A stretch of 64,000 nt of DNA from Heracleum sosnowskyi (GCA_030848705.1 CM061245.1:63824006-63888005); one strand, 5' to 3'. Numbered from the stretch's first letter, positions 44,740 through 57,500 are shown. Notes: a model not told the origin generated them from the sequence alone. Numbers and translations are program-made.

Positions 44740-45716
44740 TGTTATTCCCAAACAATGAATCAAGATTGTAGAAGGGGAGGGGGGTTGAATACAATATTTA
44801 AAAATTCTTCTTGATTCTTGATAGTGAAAATAAAAACAAGAAAATAAACACAAATAAGATGACACAAGAATTAAAAATTCAGGTGGATTGTTTTTGTCCA
44901 TCTGAGAGATTTTTATTGAAGAAATCTCTATGATGTTTATGAATAAACACACAGCTGCAAATACACAACTCTAGCTTCGGCAATTTACAAGGATATTGCT
45001 TTCTGCTCTGTAAATCGCCTAACTGATTTCTTAGTTCTAGAGTTATGCCACTACTTGGTTATATAACCCAAGTTTATAAAGATATTTGAACAGCTAATAA
45101 TACAAAAAGTAAATATGTTCAGAATCCTTGTTTCTTCATTCTGAGCAGTGGTCCATGTGTTGGTAGCTTGCCCTTCTTGGCTGATTGTCTTTTATTGAAA
45201 TGTTACCTTTGACCATGCAAACAGAATGCTTCTTTCTTCTCGTGACCTTTCCAGAATTACTGGCTTCCATGCTCTGTGTAGTCTTCCAACCCATGTGCTC
45301 TGACTTATCTGTCCCTTTCAAAAGTACAGAGTGTATCCGTACAAGCTACTTGAGTTGTATCCGTTGACAGTGTCTTGATCACTCAGTACTGCTATCCGCA
45401 GACAGTACAATGTCCATATCCGTAGAAGGCTAATTAAGCTATCTATAGACAATCAATTTCACGTATGCAAAATTACAAGGCATCAACTATTTACAATTAG
45501 CCTCCCTATTCTACATATCTATTGATAGTCAACATGAGACTACTTCAACTTCAACATCAGAAATACACAAGCATGTTACATTGAGTCTTATCCGTAGATA
45601 AGCTACCCATCAGCGGATACTGCAAGAGCATACTATCCGTTGATAGCTACATTTTTCTTGTACAATTTTTACTAAGTTAATTTGGTTATCATCAAGAAAC
45701 AACATAGTTCCTAACA
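44740..45716 (-). repeat. 5' LTR of Sirevirus B
   Basis: 977 bp; the plus strand starts TGTTATTCCC and ends TTCCTAACA. It has a C-rich end (GGGAGGGGGG on the plus strand, near 44775), a TATA box (minus, about 45064-45056) and a motif array with TATCCGTAGA, TATCCGTTGA and TATCCGCAGA words (45331-45645), the B variant of the family-A word. It lies in Helitron-type DNA; its left side is in element B. Confidence 0.88.
45331..45645. repeat. Short-motif array in the Sirevirus B LTR
   Basis: Words near 45331 (TATCCGTAC), 45358 (TATCCGTTGA), 45392 (TATCCGCAGA), 45417 (TATCCGTAGA), 45589 (TATCCGTAGATAAG), 45610 (CAGCGGATAC) and 45632 (TATCCGTTGATAG). They match the B gag array at 35105-35190. Confidence 0.82.
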
Positions 45717-45730
45717 TAAAATAATATAAA

Positions 45731-46034
45731 AATAGTAACTAGCTGATTGTCTTTTATAATTAAAACATTTTTTCCTAACAAAATCTACTATTTTTCCAAA
45801 AATATCACGGGTGAATACCTTTAAATTAAAACATATTACCTTTTATATTTGTTGTCACTAAAATCTCTATTTTCCAAATATATATATAGTAACTAGCTGA
45901 TTGTTTTTTATAATTAAAACACTTATTTCTAACAAAATTTAATCCTTTTCCAAAAATATCATGGACAATTACCTTTAAATTAAAACATATTACCTTTTAT
46001 ATTTGTTGTCACTAAAATCTCTATTTTCTAAAAA
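45731..46034 (+). repeat. Tandem duplication within the first Helitron-like unit
   Basis: Two adjacent copies of about 155 bp, each starting near AGTAACTAGCTGATTG (45734 and 45889) and ending in ACTAAAATCTCTATTTTC. Similarity is high but imperfect. Confidence 0.75.
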
Positions 46035-46529
46035 TATATATACCATTATATAATAGCCAAAACATTGAAAGTTTTGGTTTTTGGTCATTTATTCTGATTA
46101 AAAAATAATTAAAAATTTTAAAAATAGAGACTAGTTAATTGCCTTTTATAATTAAAACGCATTTTTCAAACAAAATTCACTCCTTTTTCAAAAATATCAC
46201 GTGCAATTACCTTTTTCAGTTAAATATGTTACTTTTCAAAAAATAACCAAAATATTGAAAGTTTTGGTTTTCTAACATGTTACATTTTCTTTGTCCTTTC
46301 TAAAATCTCTTTTTTTCCAAAAATAACCAAAACATTGAAAATCTCTCCTTTTTCCAAAAATAGCCAAAACATTGAAACTTTTGGTTTTCGGTCATTTATT
46401 CTATCTAATAAATAATAAAATAATATGAAAATGACAAATAATATAATAATATAAAATATAGTAACTAGACGATTATCTTTTATAATTAAAACATATTACC
46501 TTTTAATGAAAATATATTACCATTGATAA

Positions 46530-47549
46530 TGTTAATCCCAAATGACCAAACAGAATTGTAGAAGGGGGGTTGAATATAATTCTAGATATTTTAAACTTGA
46601 AATAACTTTCGAAAATAAAACTGAGCTTATAAAATAAAAACCCAAGCCCTTAAATAATTTCAGTTGGATTGTTTGATGATCCAACTGAAGTGTTTTTATT
46701 GCGGAATAATCTGTGATACAAAATGTACACAGCTGCTCAGTTACAAGAATGTAGAGAAGTATGCTCTCAAAGATAGCTAATACAATCTATTTGTTTTTCT
46801 TCTCTCACTCTGTTTTAACTGCTACACTTGGTTATAAATATTCCCAAGTTTACAATGCTATTTTTGGCTACTCTAAAGTACACTAAAGGTAACCGCCAGT
46901 AGCTTGCTTTTCATCCCTTTTGTCCAATGGTCCTTGAAGATCTTTGCTTTTGTCCTTTTGCTTATTATGATCACTCCCAAGAACCTAATTGGAAATTGGA
47001 ATGTTTCCTTATTTCCAGTGACCATTTTGATGGCTTCTAATGCAAAGTACACTTCCATATCTCCCTTTTGATCTGTCAGATAACTGTCACTATCACTTTG
47101 TCAACTATTCAGAAAAGCAATAATGATTCGTTGATAGTAGAGAGATGTGTTTCGTTGATAGCTTTATTCTTTGTTTCGTTGATGGTATAACCCTCGTTTC
47201 GTTGATAGAGTAGTCTTCATTCCGTTGATAGAGCAATCTTCATTCCGTTGACATGTCTTCATTTAGGCAAAATTACAAGGCATAATATATTTACAATTCA
47301 CCAACCTATTTTGCCTATCTAGTACTTAGTCAACATGACTTAGAAAACCTATCTAATACCTACAACAAAATGCATATCAAACTATGACGTATTGTACGAT
47401 GCAGTTGCTGCATCACTCATTCCGTTGATGAGCTTCCTGTCAACGAAACGCTACAAAGCATGTCATTCCGTTGACAGTTACAAAATGACTTAATACAAAA
47501 TCTACTAAGTGTTTTTATAATTATCATCAAGAACAACATATTCCTAACA
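46530..47549 (-). repeat. Solo LTR K, family A
   Basis: 1020 bp; the plus strand starts TGTTAATCCC and ends TTCCTAACA, with perfect GATAA duplications (46525-46529, 47550-47554). It has no primer site or coding region beside it. It carries the family-A motif array (about 47127-47475), with CCGTTGA and TCGTTGA words. Same family as 2381-3387 and 32649-33638. It splits a Helitron-like unit. Confidence 0.92.
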
Positions 47550-47632
47550 GATAACACGCCTAAAAATAAAAATTAGTATAATATATTTTTCAATCATTAA
47601 TATTGTCTTTTTTTAATTATATATCATCTTAG

Positions 47633-47636
<4 letters not shown>

Positions 47637-47680
<44 letters not shown>
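47637..47680. repeat. (TA)n microsatellite
   Basis: About 22 TA units with one interruption (TATACATATA), inside the first Helitron-like unit. Confidence 0.9.
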
Positions 47681-49443
47681 CAATTATTAATACAATCTAA
47701 AAAATATGAAACACTATATCTTCTTAATAAAAATGTCAATTATACTATAATCTATATATTCTATTATTAATACAAAAAAATAATATTAACAAATATTTTT
47801 ACCATAAAAAATAATATATTATATTAAAAGAAGTCGGTGCTTCGCACAGGTTATAAGTTAGTTATCAATACTATTATATAATAAACGAAACATCAAAATT
47901 TTGGTCGGTCGGTATGGTACGTTGTGATTTTACTTAATTGTCCATTCTTAAATTCGTGTTTTTACTTAATTAACCTTACTTATTTATAAAAATATATTAT
48001 TAAATAATAATATTACCTATTTATAACCAATTACCTTTTTCACCTAAAATACATTTTTTTTTTATTTTTTCTAACAAATTCCCCTACTTTTTCAATTATA
48101 TCACGGGCAATTACCTTTTTAACTAAAACATGTTAGTTTTTCTATTTTTACTTACTAAAACCCCTCATTTTCCAAAAATATCACGGACAAACCTGTAGTT
48201 ATTTATTTTTAAACCTAATATTATAATTATTGTTTTAAAAGTTTACCTATTTTAACATGCCTACTTATTTTTCTTAACAAATGCAATTATTAAAAATATT
48301 AAAATATAAATAATCAAATATCTGTTTATAACCAATTACCTTTTCAGCTAAAACACATTATAGATTTTTTTCTAACAAAATCCCTCATTTTCTAAATATA
48401 TCACGGGAAATTGTCTTTTTTAATTTACTTTTTCTATTTTTCTCACTAAAATCCATTCTTTTTCTAAAAATATCACGGACAAACCCTTTACTTATTTATT
48501 TTAAAATTTATTTAAATTATTAAATTTTAAAACCTCATTTTCCAAACTTATCACGGGCATTTACATTTTTAAACTAAATATATGTTACATTTTTTATTTT
48601 TCCATACTAAAACTCCTCTTTTTCCAAAAATATAACGAGCAAACCCTTACTTATTTATTTTAAAATCTGTTTTAATATTTTTAATTAATTAAAAGTGTTT
48701 AGCTATTTTTACATGCCTACTTATTTTTTTAACAAATACAATTACAAAAATAATAATAATATAACAATTAACAATCTGTGCATCACACGGGTTTTAAGCT
48801 AGTTATATTATTAAAGATGAAATATTAAAAGTTTGGTTGGTCGTTGGTCGGTAAGTTTTTTGCTACGTTGTGATTTTACTTAATTGTCCTTACTTAATTG
48901 TACTTCATATTTTTACTTAATTACCCATACTTATTTATAAAAATATATTATTAAATAATAATATTACCTATTTATAACCAATTATCCTTTTCACCTAAAA
49001 TACATTACTTTTTCTTCTTTTTTTTCTAACAAATTCCCATACTTTTTCAAAAATATTACGGGCAATTACCTTTTTTAACTAATCTATGTTAGTTTTTCTA
49101 TTTTTCCTTACTGAAACCTACCATTTTCTAAAAATATCACGGGTAAACCTTTAGTTATTTATTTTAAAACCTATTTTAATATTTTAATTATTTAAAAAAG
49201 TTTACCTATTTTAACATGCCTACTTATTTTTCTTAACCAATGCAATTACTAAAAATATTAAAATATAAATAATCAAACATTTAGTTACACTAATTTTAAT
49301 ATTTTAATTATTTAAAAAAGTTGACCTATTTTAACATGCCTACCTATTTTTCTTAACAAATACAAATAATAATTTTTTTTAAATATAAATACTAAAATTA
49401 TAACTATTATAAACAATCTGTGCATGACACGGTTTTAAGCTAG

Positions 49444-49564
49444 TATGTATGTATTTGTACACAATTAATATGTGTGTATATATTATGTGTGTTTAATTAA
49501 GGAGATTATGTTAATAGATATAGAAGAACAATGAAAAAGTAAAGATGGATGAAGTTAAGACCAA
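49444..49564. other. Spacer between Helitron-like units
   Basis: About 120 bp between one CTAG end and the next TC start. It does not resemble the units, so it could be old flanking DNA. No gene seen. Confidence 0.5.
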
Positions 49565-51209
49565 TCTATACTATTATATTAAAGACGAAACATTAAAAGT
49601 TTTGTGGTCTGGTCATGAAAGTTTTTGTAGTTTGGTCACTCCATTCATATCCATTAGATATTTTTGATCAAATCATTGAGAACCGTTAGATAAAATATTA
49701 AAATTAGTATATAGAATATCTTTTCTATTTTTCCTAACTAAAACATCTCATTTTCCAAAAATATTAATAAAATAACATAATAAGGTTATAATTGCTAATA
49801 AATAACTCATTACTATTTTTAGACAAAGTATATATTCTTTTTTATATTTTCTAACTAAAATTTCTACTTTTCTATTTTTCCAAAATAAAACCTCTAATTT
49901 TCCAAAAATATCACGAATAGTTCTATTTAATAAAATAAAATAATCATATTATAATTATTAATGACTAACCGATTAGCTTTTTTTCCAAAACGTATATTCT
50001 TTTTTATATTTTCTAACAAATATTTCTCTTAATTAAAACCTCAAAAATATCACGGGCTATTCCATTTATTAGCATAAAATACTAATATTATGAATATATC
50101 TCTGTATCTATACTATATTATCAAAGACGAAACATTGAAATTTTTGGTACCTGTTTTTTGATACGATATTTGCCTTATTTAATTATTTATTTAATTATTA
50201 TAATCAGTTACCCTTTCAATTTTATATTACCATTTTTTCTAAAATATATCAGGGGCAATTTCCTTTTCAGCTAAAACATGTTACTTATTCTATTTCCTTT
50301 GCTAAAATCCTTCATTTTTCAAATATATCACGAGAAAACCCTTACATATTTACTTTAAAATCTATTTTAATACTTTTAATTGAAAATTACCTTTTTCAAC
50401 TAAAAAATGTCACCTTTTCTATTTTTCTTACTAAACCCCCTCTTTTTTAAAAAATAACAGGGGTAAATCGTTACTTTTATATTTTAAAATTCAACGAAAA
50501 CATGTTACTTTCTATTTTTATTACTAAAACCCCTCTTTTTCCAAAATATTACGGACAAACCGTTACTTATTTATTTTAAAATTCATTTTAATACTTTTAA
50601 TTATTTTAAAATATTTAACACGCCTACTTATTTTTTTTAATAAATGTAATTAATAAAATATAAAATATAAATAATAAAATTAACAATTATTAAAAACAAC
50701 CTGTGCATCGTACGGGTTTTAAGCTATATTATTAAGACGAAACATTAAAAGTTTGGTAGTCGGATAGACGAACGGTCGGTACTTAGTGATTTTACTTAAT
50801 TACCCTTACTTATTTTTTTTTAAAAACTATCACTAAATAATAACATTATTTATAACCAATTAACTTTTCAGTTAAAATATACCTTCTTTTATTTTTTTCT
50901 TACAAACCCCTCTCTTTTTCTAAAAAAAACACGGGCGATTATCTTTTTAAAAAAAAACATGCTACTCTTTCTATTTTTCCTTACTAAAACCCCTCATTTT
51001 CCAAAAATATCACCGGCAAACCCTTACTTATTTATTTTAAAATCTATTTTAATACTTTTAATTATGTTACTTTTTTTATTTTTTCATTTTCTAAAAAAAT
51101 TATTATTAAATAATAACATTTTTATAACCAACTACCTTTTTAGCTAAAATACATTTTCTTTTCTAACAAAATCTTCTCTTTTTCTAAAAAAATCACGGGC
51201 AATTACCTT

Positions 51210-52321
51210 TGTAAAGCATAATATAACATAAGATGTAAAAGAGATAACTACAACTCAACAAAGGACAAGACAGACAATAATATTAACAGAAGCACAGGAA
51301 TCCAGAATCAAAGAAGAAAAGGTAAACTCAAAAAATCAAAATACGTTATGTATTCTTGAAGTCCGTAAACAGGTCACGGAAAGAAGTTCATGAAAATGTT
51401 CAAGCCTCAGTGACAGCAAAAGAAACAAGACTTTCAAGACGACAGAAGTATGTGAATGATTTAGGGTTAAGTACCACGGGATTCCAGTGATTTAAATGAA
51501 GCAACCAGAACGACAAGGGACGTATCAGCAGCATTGAATTGAAGACATAAAAGAAGAATTGATCAAGTGTTATTCATCTGTGAACCAGACCAGTTGCACT
51601 AGGTGACGGCACTGAAAAGATCAAGTTGTTTTATCGTCTCAGAAGAAAGTGATACAGTCTATTACTTAAACACCTAGGAGCTCAGTGGAATCATTAATTG
51701 ATAAAAGACAAGAAACAAGAATTCGATAGTTTTTCAATTAAGAAAACTATCGAATGGTATAATAATGATTCATTGAAAACCATGTTTATCTTAATTTGGT
51801 ATTCGATAGTTTTGATTAAAAAACTATCGAATGGTAAATTAAAGTATTTCATTCGATGGTTTTTAATTAAGGAGCAGGTGAAAAGTATTCTTGTTTTACA
51901 GGTTGAAGTTGAAGATGGACGGCTAGGATTGTTTCTACATTCCTAGTTCGATAGTTTTCAATTGAAGACTACAATTAATACAGAGAGAAGATAGTGTCTA
52001 CTTCAGTCGGAGTTATTTCACAGAAGCAATAACTGAGAGAGAGTTTGAGCCAGAGAGAAAATACCAGAGAAATTAATTCTGCTTGATATCTATCAAAGTT
52101 TTGATTGTGTATAACTTAGAACTCATTGAAGCTAATCTACGGATTAGAAATTGTAGCACCCTTCGAGGTTTATATTTATAAAAAGATATATTCCCCGAAA
52201 CTTGATTTGGTTTGGTGTGTTTGATTTCGTTATAGAACTGAATGATTAATCCGCGAACGAAATTGAATTATTTGTGAGTATCGTATTCAACCCCCCCTTC
52301 TACGATACTTTGGACCTAACA
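51210..52321 (+). repeat. 5' LTR of Sirevirus-like element D
   Basis: Starts TGTAAAGCATAA where the Helitron pattern stops and ends TTGGACCTAACA, 1112 bp. The C-rich end CCCCCCCTTCTACG is like those of the other Sirevirus-like LTRs. In its 5' half are two near-perfect hairpins of ATTCGATAGTTTT with its complement (51721-51755 and 51801-51832) and two further half-sites (51851 and 51947). The 5' boundary is inferred from the loss of Helitron similarity. ACCTT (51205-51209) is the left-hand duplication candidate. Confidence 0.75.
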
Positions 52322-52323
52322 AT

Positions 52324-52335
52324 TGGTATCAGAGC
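52324..52335 (+). other. Primer-binding site of element D
   Basis: TGGTATCAGAGC, 2 bp after the LTR end; initiator-Met tRNA type. Confidence 0.9.
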
Positions 52336-52481
52336 TACTTGATTGATATACAAATTAGATCCGGTGAATGAGACCAAAATCAAACGTAGCGTGAAAATTC
52401 GAAGCAAATTTTTTAAATTTCAAAATTGTTCATTTAATTGGAATTTCTTGAATTTTAAACAATTTGAAATTTTCAGAAACC

Positions 52482-54597
52482 ATGAGTGCTCCAAAGACAA
52501 CCGCTGGTATTAAAGTTCCCCCGTTTACTAGAGATGATTTCAGTTTGTGGAAGATGAAGATGCTGTTATTTATCAAGGCATCTAATCCGTTGTATATTGG
52601 CATATTAGAGAACGGACCGTTTGTACCAATGAAACCAGTTAGTGAATCTATAGCTCCTAATGGTAGCAGGATTCCTCAATGCACCCAACCTAAGGATATT
52701 ACTGAGTATACAGATTCTGACAAAGAACTGATTCGATTGGACACCGGTTTAATGTTGATATTGGCAGATTCCGTAGACAAGGAAATGAGATATCAGTTGA
52801 TGAACTGTACAAGCGGGAAACATATGTGGGATACCATTAACTTGATAATGGAAGGAACTGAAGACGTGCAGGAAAACAGATTGGACATTCTGACTTCTCA
52901 ATACGAAGCGTTTAGGTCACTGCCAGGAGAAAGTATAACTCAGGTCTTTGAGAAATATACTTAGTTTCTCAATGAATTGGCAATGAAAGGAAAGACCTAT
53001 CCACTGAGAGAATCAAACAGGAAGTTCATGATGACGCTGCCCCATCATGTAGAACACAAGTCATCATCCATTAGGGAAAGAATTGACTTCACAAAGATGT
53101 CATTAGAAATGATCTATGGCAAGTTGAAGACCTATGAGATGGAACAGGAACAAAGGGTGATAATCTACGGATCAGGGACAGTGGAGAACAAGCACAATGC
53201 ACTTGTGAGATCAGCAGCACTTGTAGTGGATGAACCAATAACTTCTGAGATTCAGGTTCAAACCCCTAGAGCTGGAAAGGAGGTGATAATAGAAGCAGAA
53301 ATGGATTCTGTGAATCTGGGTGTTGATGAAAGTGATTACTACACCCTAGAAGAGCTTGAGCAAATGGAAGACAAAACCATGGTGTACTTAGCTGCAAAGT
53401 TTAGTCACATTCGTTTCAAGAGAAACCCTAAGTACAAGTTCAAGGGTTCAACCAATAGATTCCAGAAGAGCAATTATACACCTAGTACAGGCTTTAAGGG
53501 AGGCTACAAGACTGGCATGATTGATAGAAGCAAATCAAGATGCTACAACTGCAATGAGTTAGGGCATTTCGCCACTGAATGCCGGAATCCTCGTCAAGCG
53601 AGAGACATGAAAGATGTCTATGGAAAGAAGGATTCTTATGATGAGTTGAAGAAAGAGAATGCCAAGCTTAAACAGAAATTGGAGGCATTCTCTGGAAAGC
53701 AGAAAGGGAAAGCTTATATAGCAGAGGGAAAGCACTGGGATGATACTAATTCGGATGAAGAGGAGGAATATGTAAATGTTGCTCTAATGGCTGACTCTTC
53801 AGAGGAATCACCACAATCATCTCAGGTACCTATCTTAACTACAATTGATATGTCTAATTCTGAGTACAAGAAAACTGTGCAAGATCTTAGTGTAGAATTG
53901 TTTAATGTACACACAAGCATGCTAGCATCAGAAATGGAAAATGCTAAACTAGTTCTTAAGATTAAAAAGTTAGAATCTAAAAATGAAGAACTAGAGTTTG
54001 TAGCTGTAACATTAGAAGATCTTAAGCAAAAGAATGTGTACTTAGAGAACAAGGTCAAGTGTAATGCTGAGATAGAGACTATCCTCAGGAAGCAGATTTC
54101 ATATCTAGATTTGAAGCTGAATGCTTTTAAGAATTCCGCTCTAGTGGCTAAGGAAATCATTGATACTCAGGCCATAGAGAATAAAACTGCTATAGGATTT
54201 GACTATAACAAGAAAGCTGGTAAGAAGGTTGTGGAATTCCCTGTGACATCTTCAGTTGTCAAAAGGAATACTCCACATGTTCTTAAGAATGTTGATTGTC
54301 CAGTTTTTGTTAAGCCGTTTCCACCACTTTTTCATGAGGATGACCTTTTCATAAGACAAGAATTGCTTGAGGAGGATTTGTTGAAGGAAAGAGAGGTAAA
54401 GACTAAGTTGCCTAGGAAATCAGTAAAAAATGAATTACTTAAACCTGATTTACCTAAAACTGAAGTAGGTGACGTAGTTAGTAATGTTAAAAAGAACAGG
54501 AATGGGAAGAAGAAGATTGTTAATCAGGAAATGGTTCCATTTTCTCCCATTGCATCTAGGAAGTTGTGCACTATTTGTAATTCTGCTGGACACCTTA
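52482..54597 (+). pseudogene. Element D gag, truncated by element G
   Basis: ATG at 52482, since the frame's earlier TTG at 52464 is not a likely start. The N-terminus (A-G-I-K-V-P-P-F-T-R-D-D-F) is typical of Sirevirus Gag. An in-frame TAG at 52962-52964, next to a conserved Thr-x-Phe, interrupts it; the frame then runs on. It has the UBN2 capsid region (about 20-230), a zinc knuckle C-Y-N-C-N-E-L-G-H-F (near 53541-53583), a coiled coil (about 53630-54180) and a second knuckle (C-T-I-C-N-S-A-G-H) cut by G at 54597. Pol lies beyond the window. Sequence is well diverged from A and B. Confidence 0.85.
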
Positions 54598-57500
54598 TGT
54601 AATAACCCGAATTTTTGGTAAAATTTAAAACTTTTCTTATTATGATTAAGTGCATCAGTGAATAGTAAATTTGGTGGATGAATAGTGATTTTGAGGATTA
54701 ACAAAGTTTTTCATGCCACCTATGTACGAGACGTAGTGTGGATATTCCGAAGTCATATTAGTGATCTACGGAGTAAATAAGTGAATGCAAAGACGATCGG
54801 AATTCAGAAATTCCAAATTTTATTTTGAATAGTATTTGACCGGGCAGCGAATTATATATTATTATATTCAAGAAATGAGATATTAAAATTGAGGAATTGA
54901 GGATTTAACATTTTGGAATTTTATTATATTATTGAAGTCGATTTAAGGATTCGATTGTGGAAGTGAATAGTGAATAGTTACTATTCACTGCGGGAACCGC
55001 GTAGAGTTTTACTAGCCCTTTAGAAAATATTTCGAATCATTTCAAGAGGGACAAGACAACATTTACGGGATTAAATATAGACATGGAAGTAACATGTAAC
55101 AAGATTAATTCGAGAAATGCAACATTTGGATCCTCCATGTGAAAAGAAACGGACTAGTAAAGCTACTTTAACCAAGCGCGTGCATGCGCGACACGTGTGC
55201 CGGTGACTCACCAAAAGGTGATGACTCACCCCTCTCTTATACAAAAATCAGCATTATCTTCATTATTAACCAAAACAAAGAAAAGAAAAAGAAGAAGGAA
55301 AATTCGGGAGAAAAAGAGAGAAGAAAAATGGGAGAGAAAGAAATGATCGTAACTCGAGATTCCGTGGTCCGTTTTTGGCGTTCTACCACTCAAATCGAAG
55401 CTCTCGAGAAGCCCGTCGTAACCATGGTAAGCAATCGCCTCAACTCCGTGATTTACCCCTTCGATTCAGTGATTAACAGTTGGAGAAGATGATGAATAGT
55501 AACTTGTATTTTGTTTTGTTGTTTTTGATATTGAGTTTGTGGCTTCCAAAGGTTGTATTAAGCAAGGATTTGAGGTTACATAAGGATTATAGCAGCAAGC
55601 AAGCTTGGAGGAAGGTATAAACCTCTGCCCCTTTGAGTTATATGAGTTTTAATATGGTTTTGATGTTTATATAAAGTTAAGAGCATGATTAAGTGATTAT
55701 ATGAATTGTTGGTTGAGTTTGGAGGATGGGTTATGAATTTGTTTTGATTATTCATGGAGGATTTGACTGAGTGGAGGGTGTATAAGGTGGATGGTGAGTT
55801 TGGGATTGTTTGGTGTTGATTTGGGTATGTTTTGAAAATGGAAAACGTTACGATTATAGCCGTCGTAATGCCCGATTCCCGTTAACTCTAAAAACTGCCT
55901 AGAGTCCGGAAACTTAACTGCCTCTTTTGGTTCAGTGAGGAACATGAGTGTGTAGAGGTTTGTTTCTAGTTTACGTGAGCGCAAGAATCATGCCGTTATG
56001 ATTTACGATTTAAGAGAAAAGTGAGTTTTAGTAAACGCCGTTCGGAAGAACGACCCATCTCTGGTCAGCACCTTTGAGGCTATGTTTGGACCACTTAGAA
56101 GCCATATTAAAATGTGAAACTTTTAGGAATAATGCTAGAGACAGTTAGGAAGGCTCACGAAAAAGATTCGGATTAAAAAGATTATATTTCGATTTTATAA
56201 AAATGTTTTAGTCGAGGGCGCGCAAGTGAAAACCACTAAGAGCGAGACTTAAAAACCAAGGTTCCAAATGGTTAAGTATAACTTGGATTTGAGGATGGAT
56301 TTCGAACCAAACTTATGATATAAGTATTTAACGGATAACATGGACTTAGTATGAGCCTATAACGAGTTAGTAATTCCTTGGTTGTGTTTCGCTTACGTGT
56401 TTAAGCATTGAGTTATAAGTGGTTTATCGAGGGGATTAACCGTGTGCTTTCGTTTGACTTTGTCTAGATTGTTCGACATGGTCAGGAGCCCTATCACCTC
56501 TCGAGCATCAGGCAAGTTTACTAAACCTTACTCTATTATTAGAGTGGGCATATTTTCGAATGTTTAATACTTGTGATTCAAAAATATATCTATATATATA
56601 TTCTTTGTTCCAAGTATCGTGCAAGTTTCTAAAACCATACTTTGAAGTATACATACCTTAGATGCAAGTTTTCTAAATCCCATGCTGTATTTCAGATTAC
56701 ATTATACTGATGATGCATATGATATGATAGATGCAAGTTTTCAAACCTTACATCGTATATAGAGGTAACGGTAATAAAAGATAGTGAGATATATATGTTA
56801 TGTGTTTCTGATTTCGAAATGATACTTGTGGTGCTAAGTAAAAGTTATTGATATGAAGTTGAATTTATAAGCTATGGATATAGTAATATTTTGGAGCTGA
56901 TGTGCTAAGTAAAACCCTCAGTAGGGGGAATATACTCTGCATTTATACTTTGGACCGGGAATGGTATCAGTTGTTATCTAGAGATATATTATATATTCTC
57001 TATATTTATTTTACATACTAAGAATGGTATCAGTTGCTATCTAGGGTTATTTTATTGTGTTATTACAATTAATCTCGATAAGTGATTTACAAATTAAAGA
57101 TCATTTGGAGTTTAATCTATTAAGGGTATATTTTAAATATATGATGAATAGTTGTTATCTACCCTTTTTGATAAGAAAGTACTTGAGAATTATTTCTAAA
57201 TAAATATTCTTTATTAATTATAGTTTGATTTAATTATTTAAAGCCCTACTTCTTAAGGAAGTATTTTGTGAAAACTATTTTTAAACCCTAGATAGCTAAT
57301 AAAGTTTTACTCAGGCAATTATAAATATAATTAGAGAAGGTTCCCAAAACTATTTCCCGTTTAAGTCTATATTCAGAAAGACTTAAATGTTCGCTCAAAC
57401 TTCAAAGATACATGGAACCTTTCTCAAGATTTTAATGTTTGTTTCAAGTGGACTGCCCGGTCCTAAATCTTTTCGAAACTATTCATTTAACAGCTTTGTA

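Larger units (their letters stand above)
33639..45716 (-). mobile_element. Sirevirus B (Ty1/Copia), minus strand, interrupted by A and E
   Basis: LTR 44740-45716, primer site 44726-44737, gag in two parts split by element E, then protease/integrase up to the A insertion at 33639. The rest of B (RT, RNase H, 3' ORF, 3' LTR) would lie left of A and is not found in the window. It is related to A, but its LTR motif (TATCCGTAGA) and its coding sequence have diverged. Confidence 0.82.
45717..51209 (+). mobile_element. Head-to-tail array of Helitron-like units
   Basis: Repeated AT-rich units. Starts look like TCTATACTATATTA followed by AAAGACGAAACATTRAAAGTTTGG (best at 49565 and 50107). Ends have a small hairpin (GTGCNTCGCAC-like) and GGTTTTAAGCTAGT (47835-47862, 48777-48803, 49419-49443, 50702-50726). 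TC at the 5' end, and hairpin plus CTAG(T) at the 3' end, are the known marks of plant Helitrons. Five or six units follow one another with little or no spacer; several are truncated. Each holds sub-repeats of CCAAAAATATCACGGGCAA. No Rep/helicase ORF is present, so the units are non-autonomous. One solo LTR (K) is nested in the first unit; D inserted into the last. Confidence 0.7.

Noticed and set aside
46530..47549. LTR K as the 3' LTR of Sirevirus A or B
   Set aside because: It has perfect GATAA duplications on both sides and no internal sequence beside it; it is a solo LTR.
45717..51209. CRISPR-like or satellite reading of the repeats
   Set aside because: Repeats are long, degenerate and have Helitron-type ends; no spacer pattern. 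Plain satellite remains a weaker alternative.
55184..55492. 102-codon frame in the G LTR
   Set aside because: No motif; Lys/Glu-rich low complexity; LTR position.
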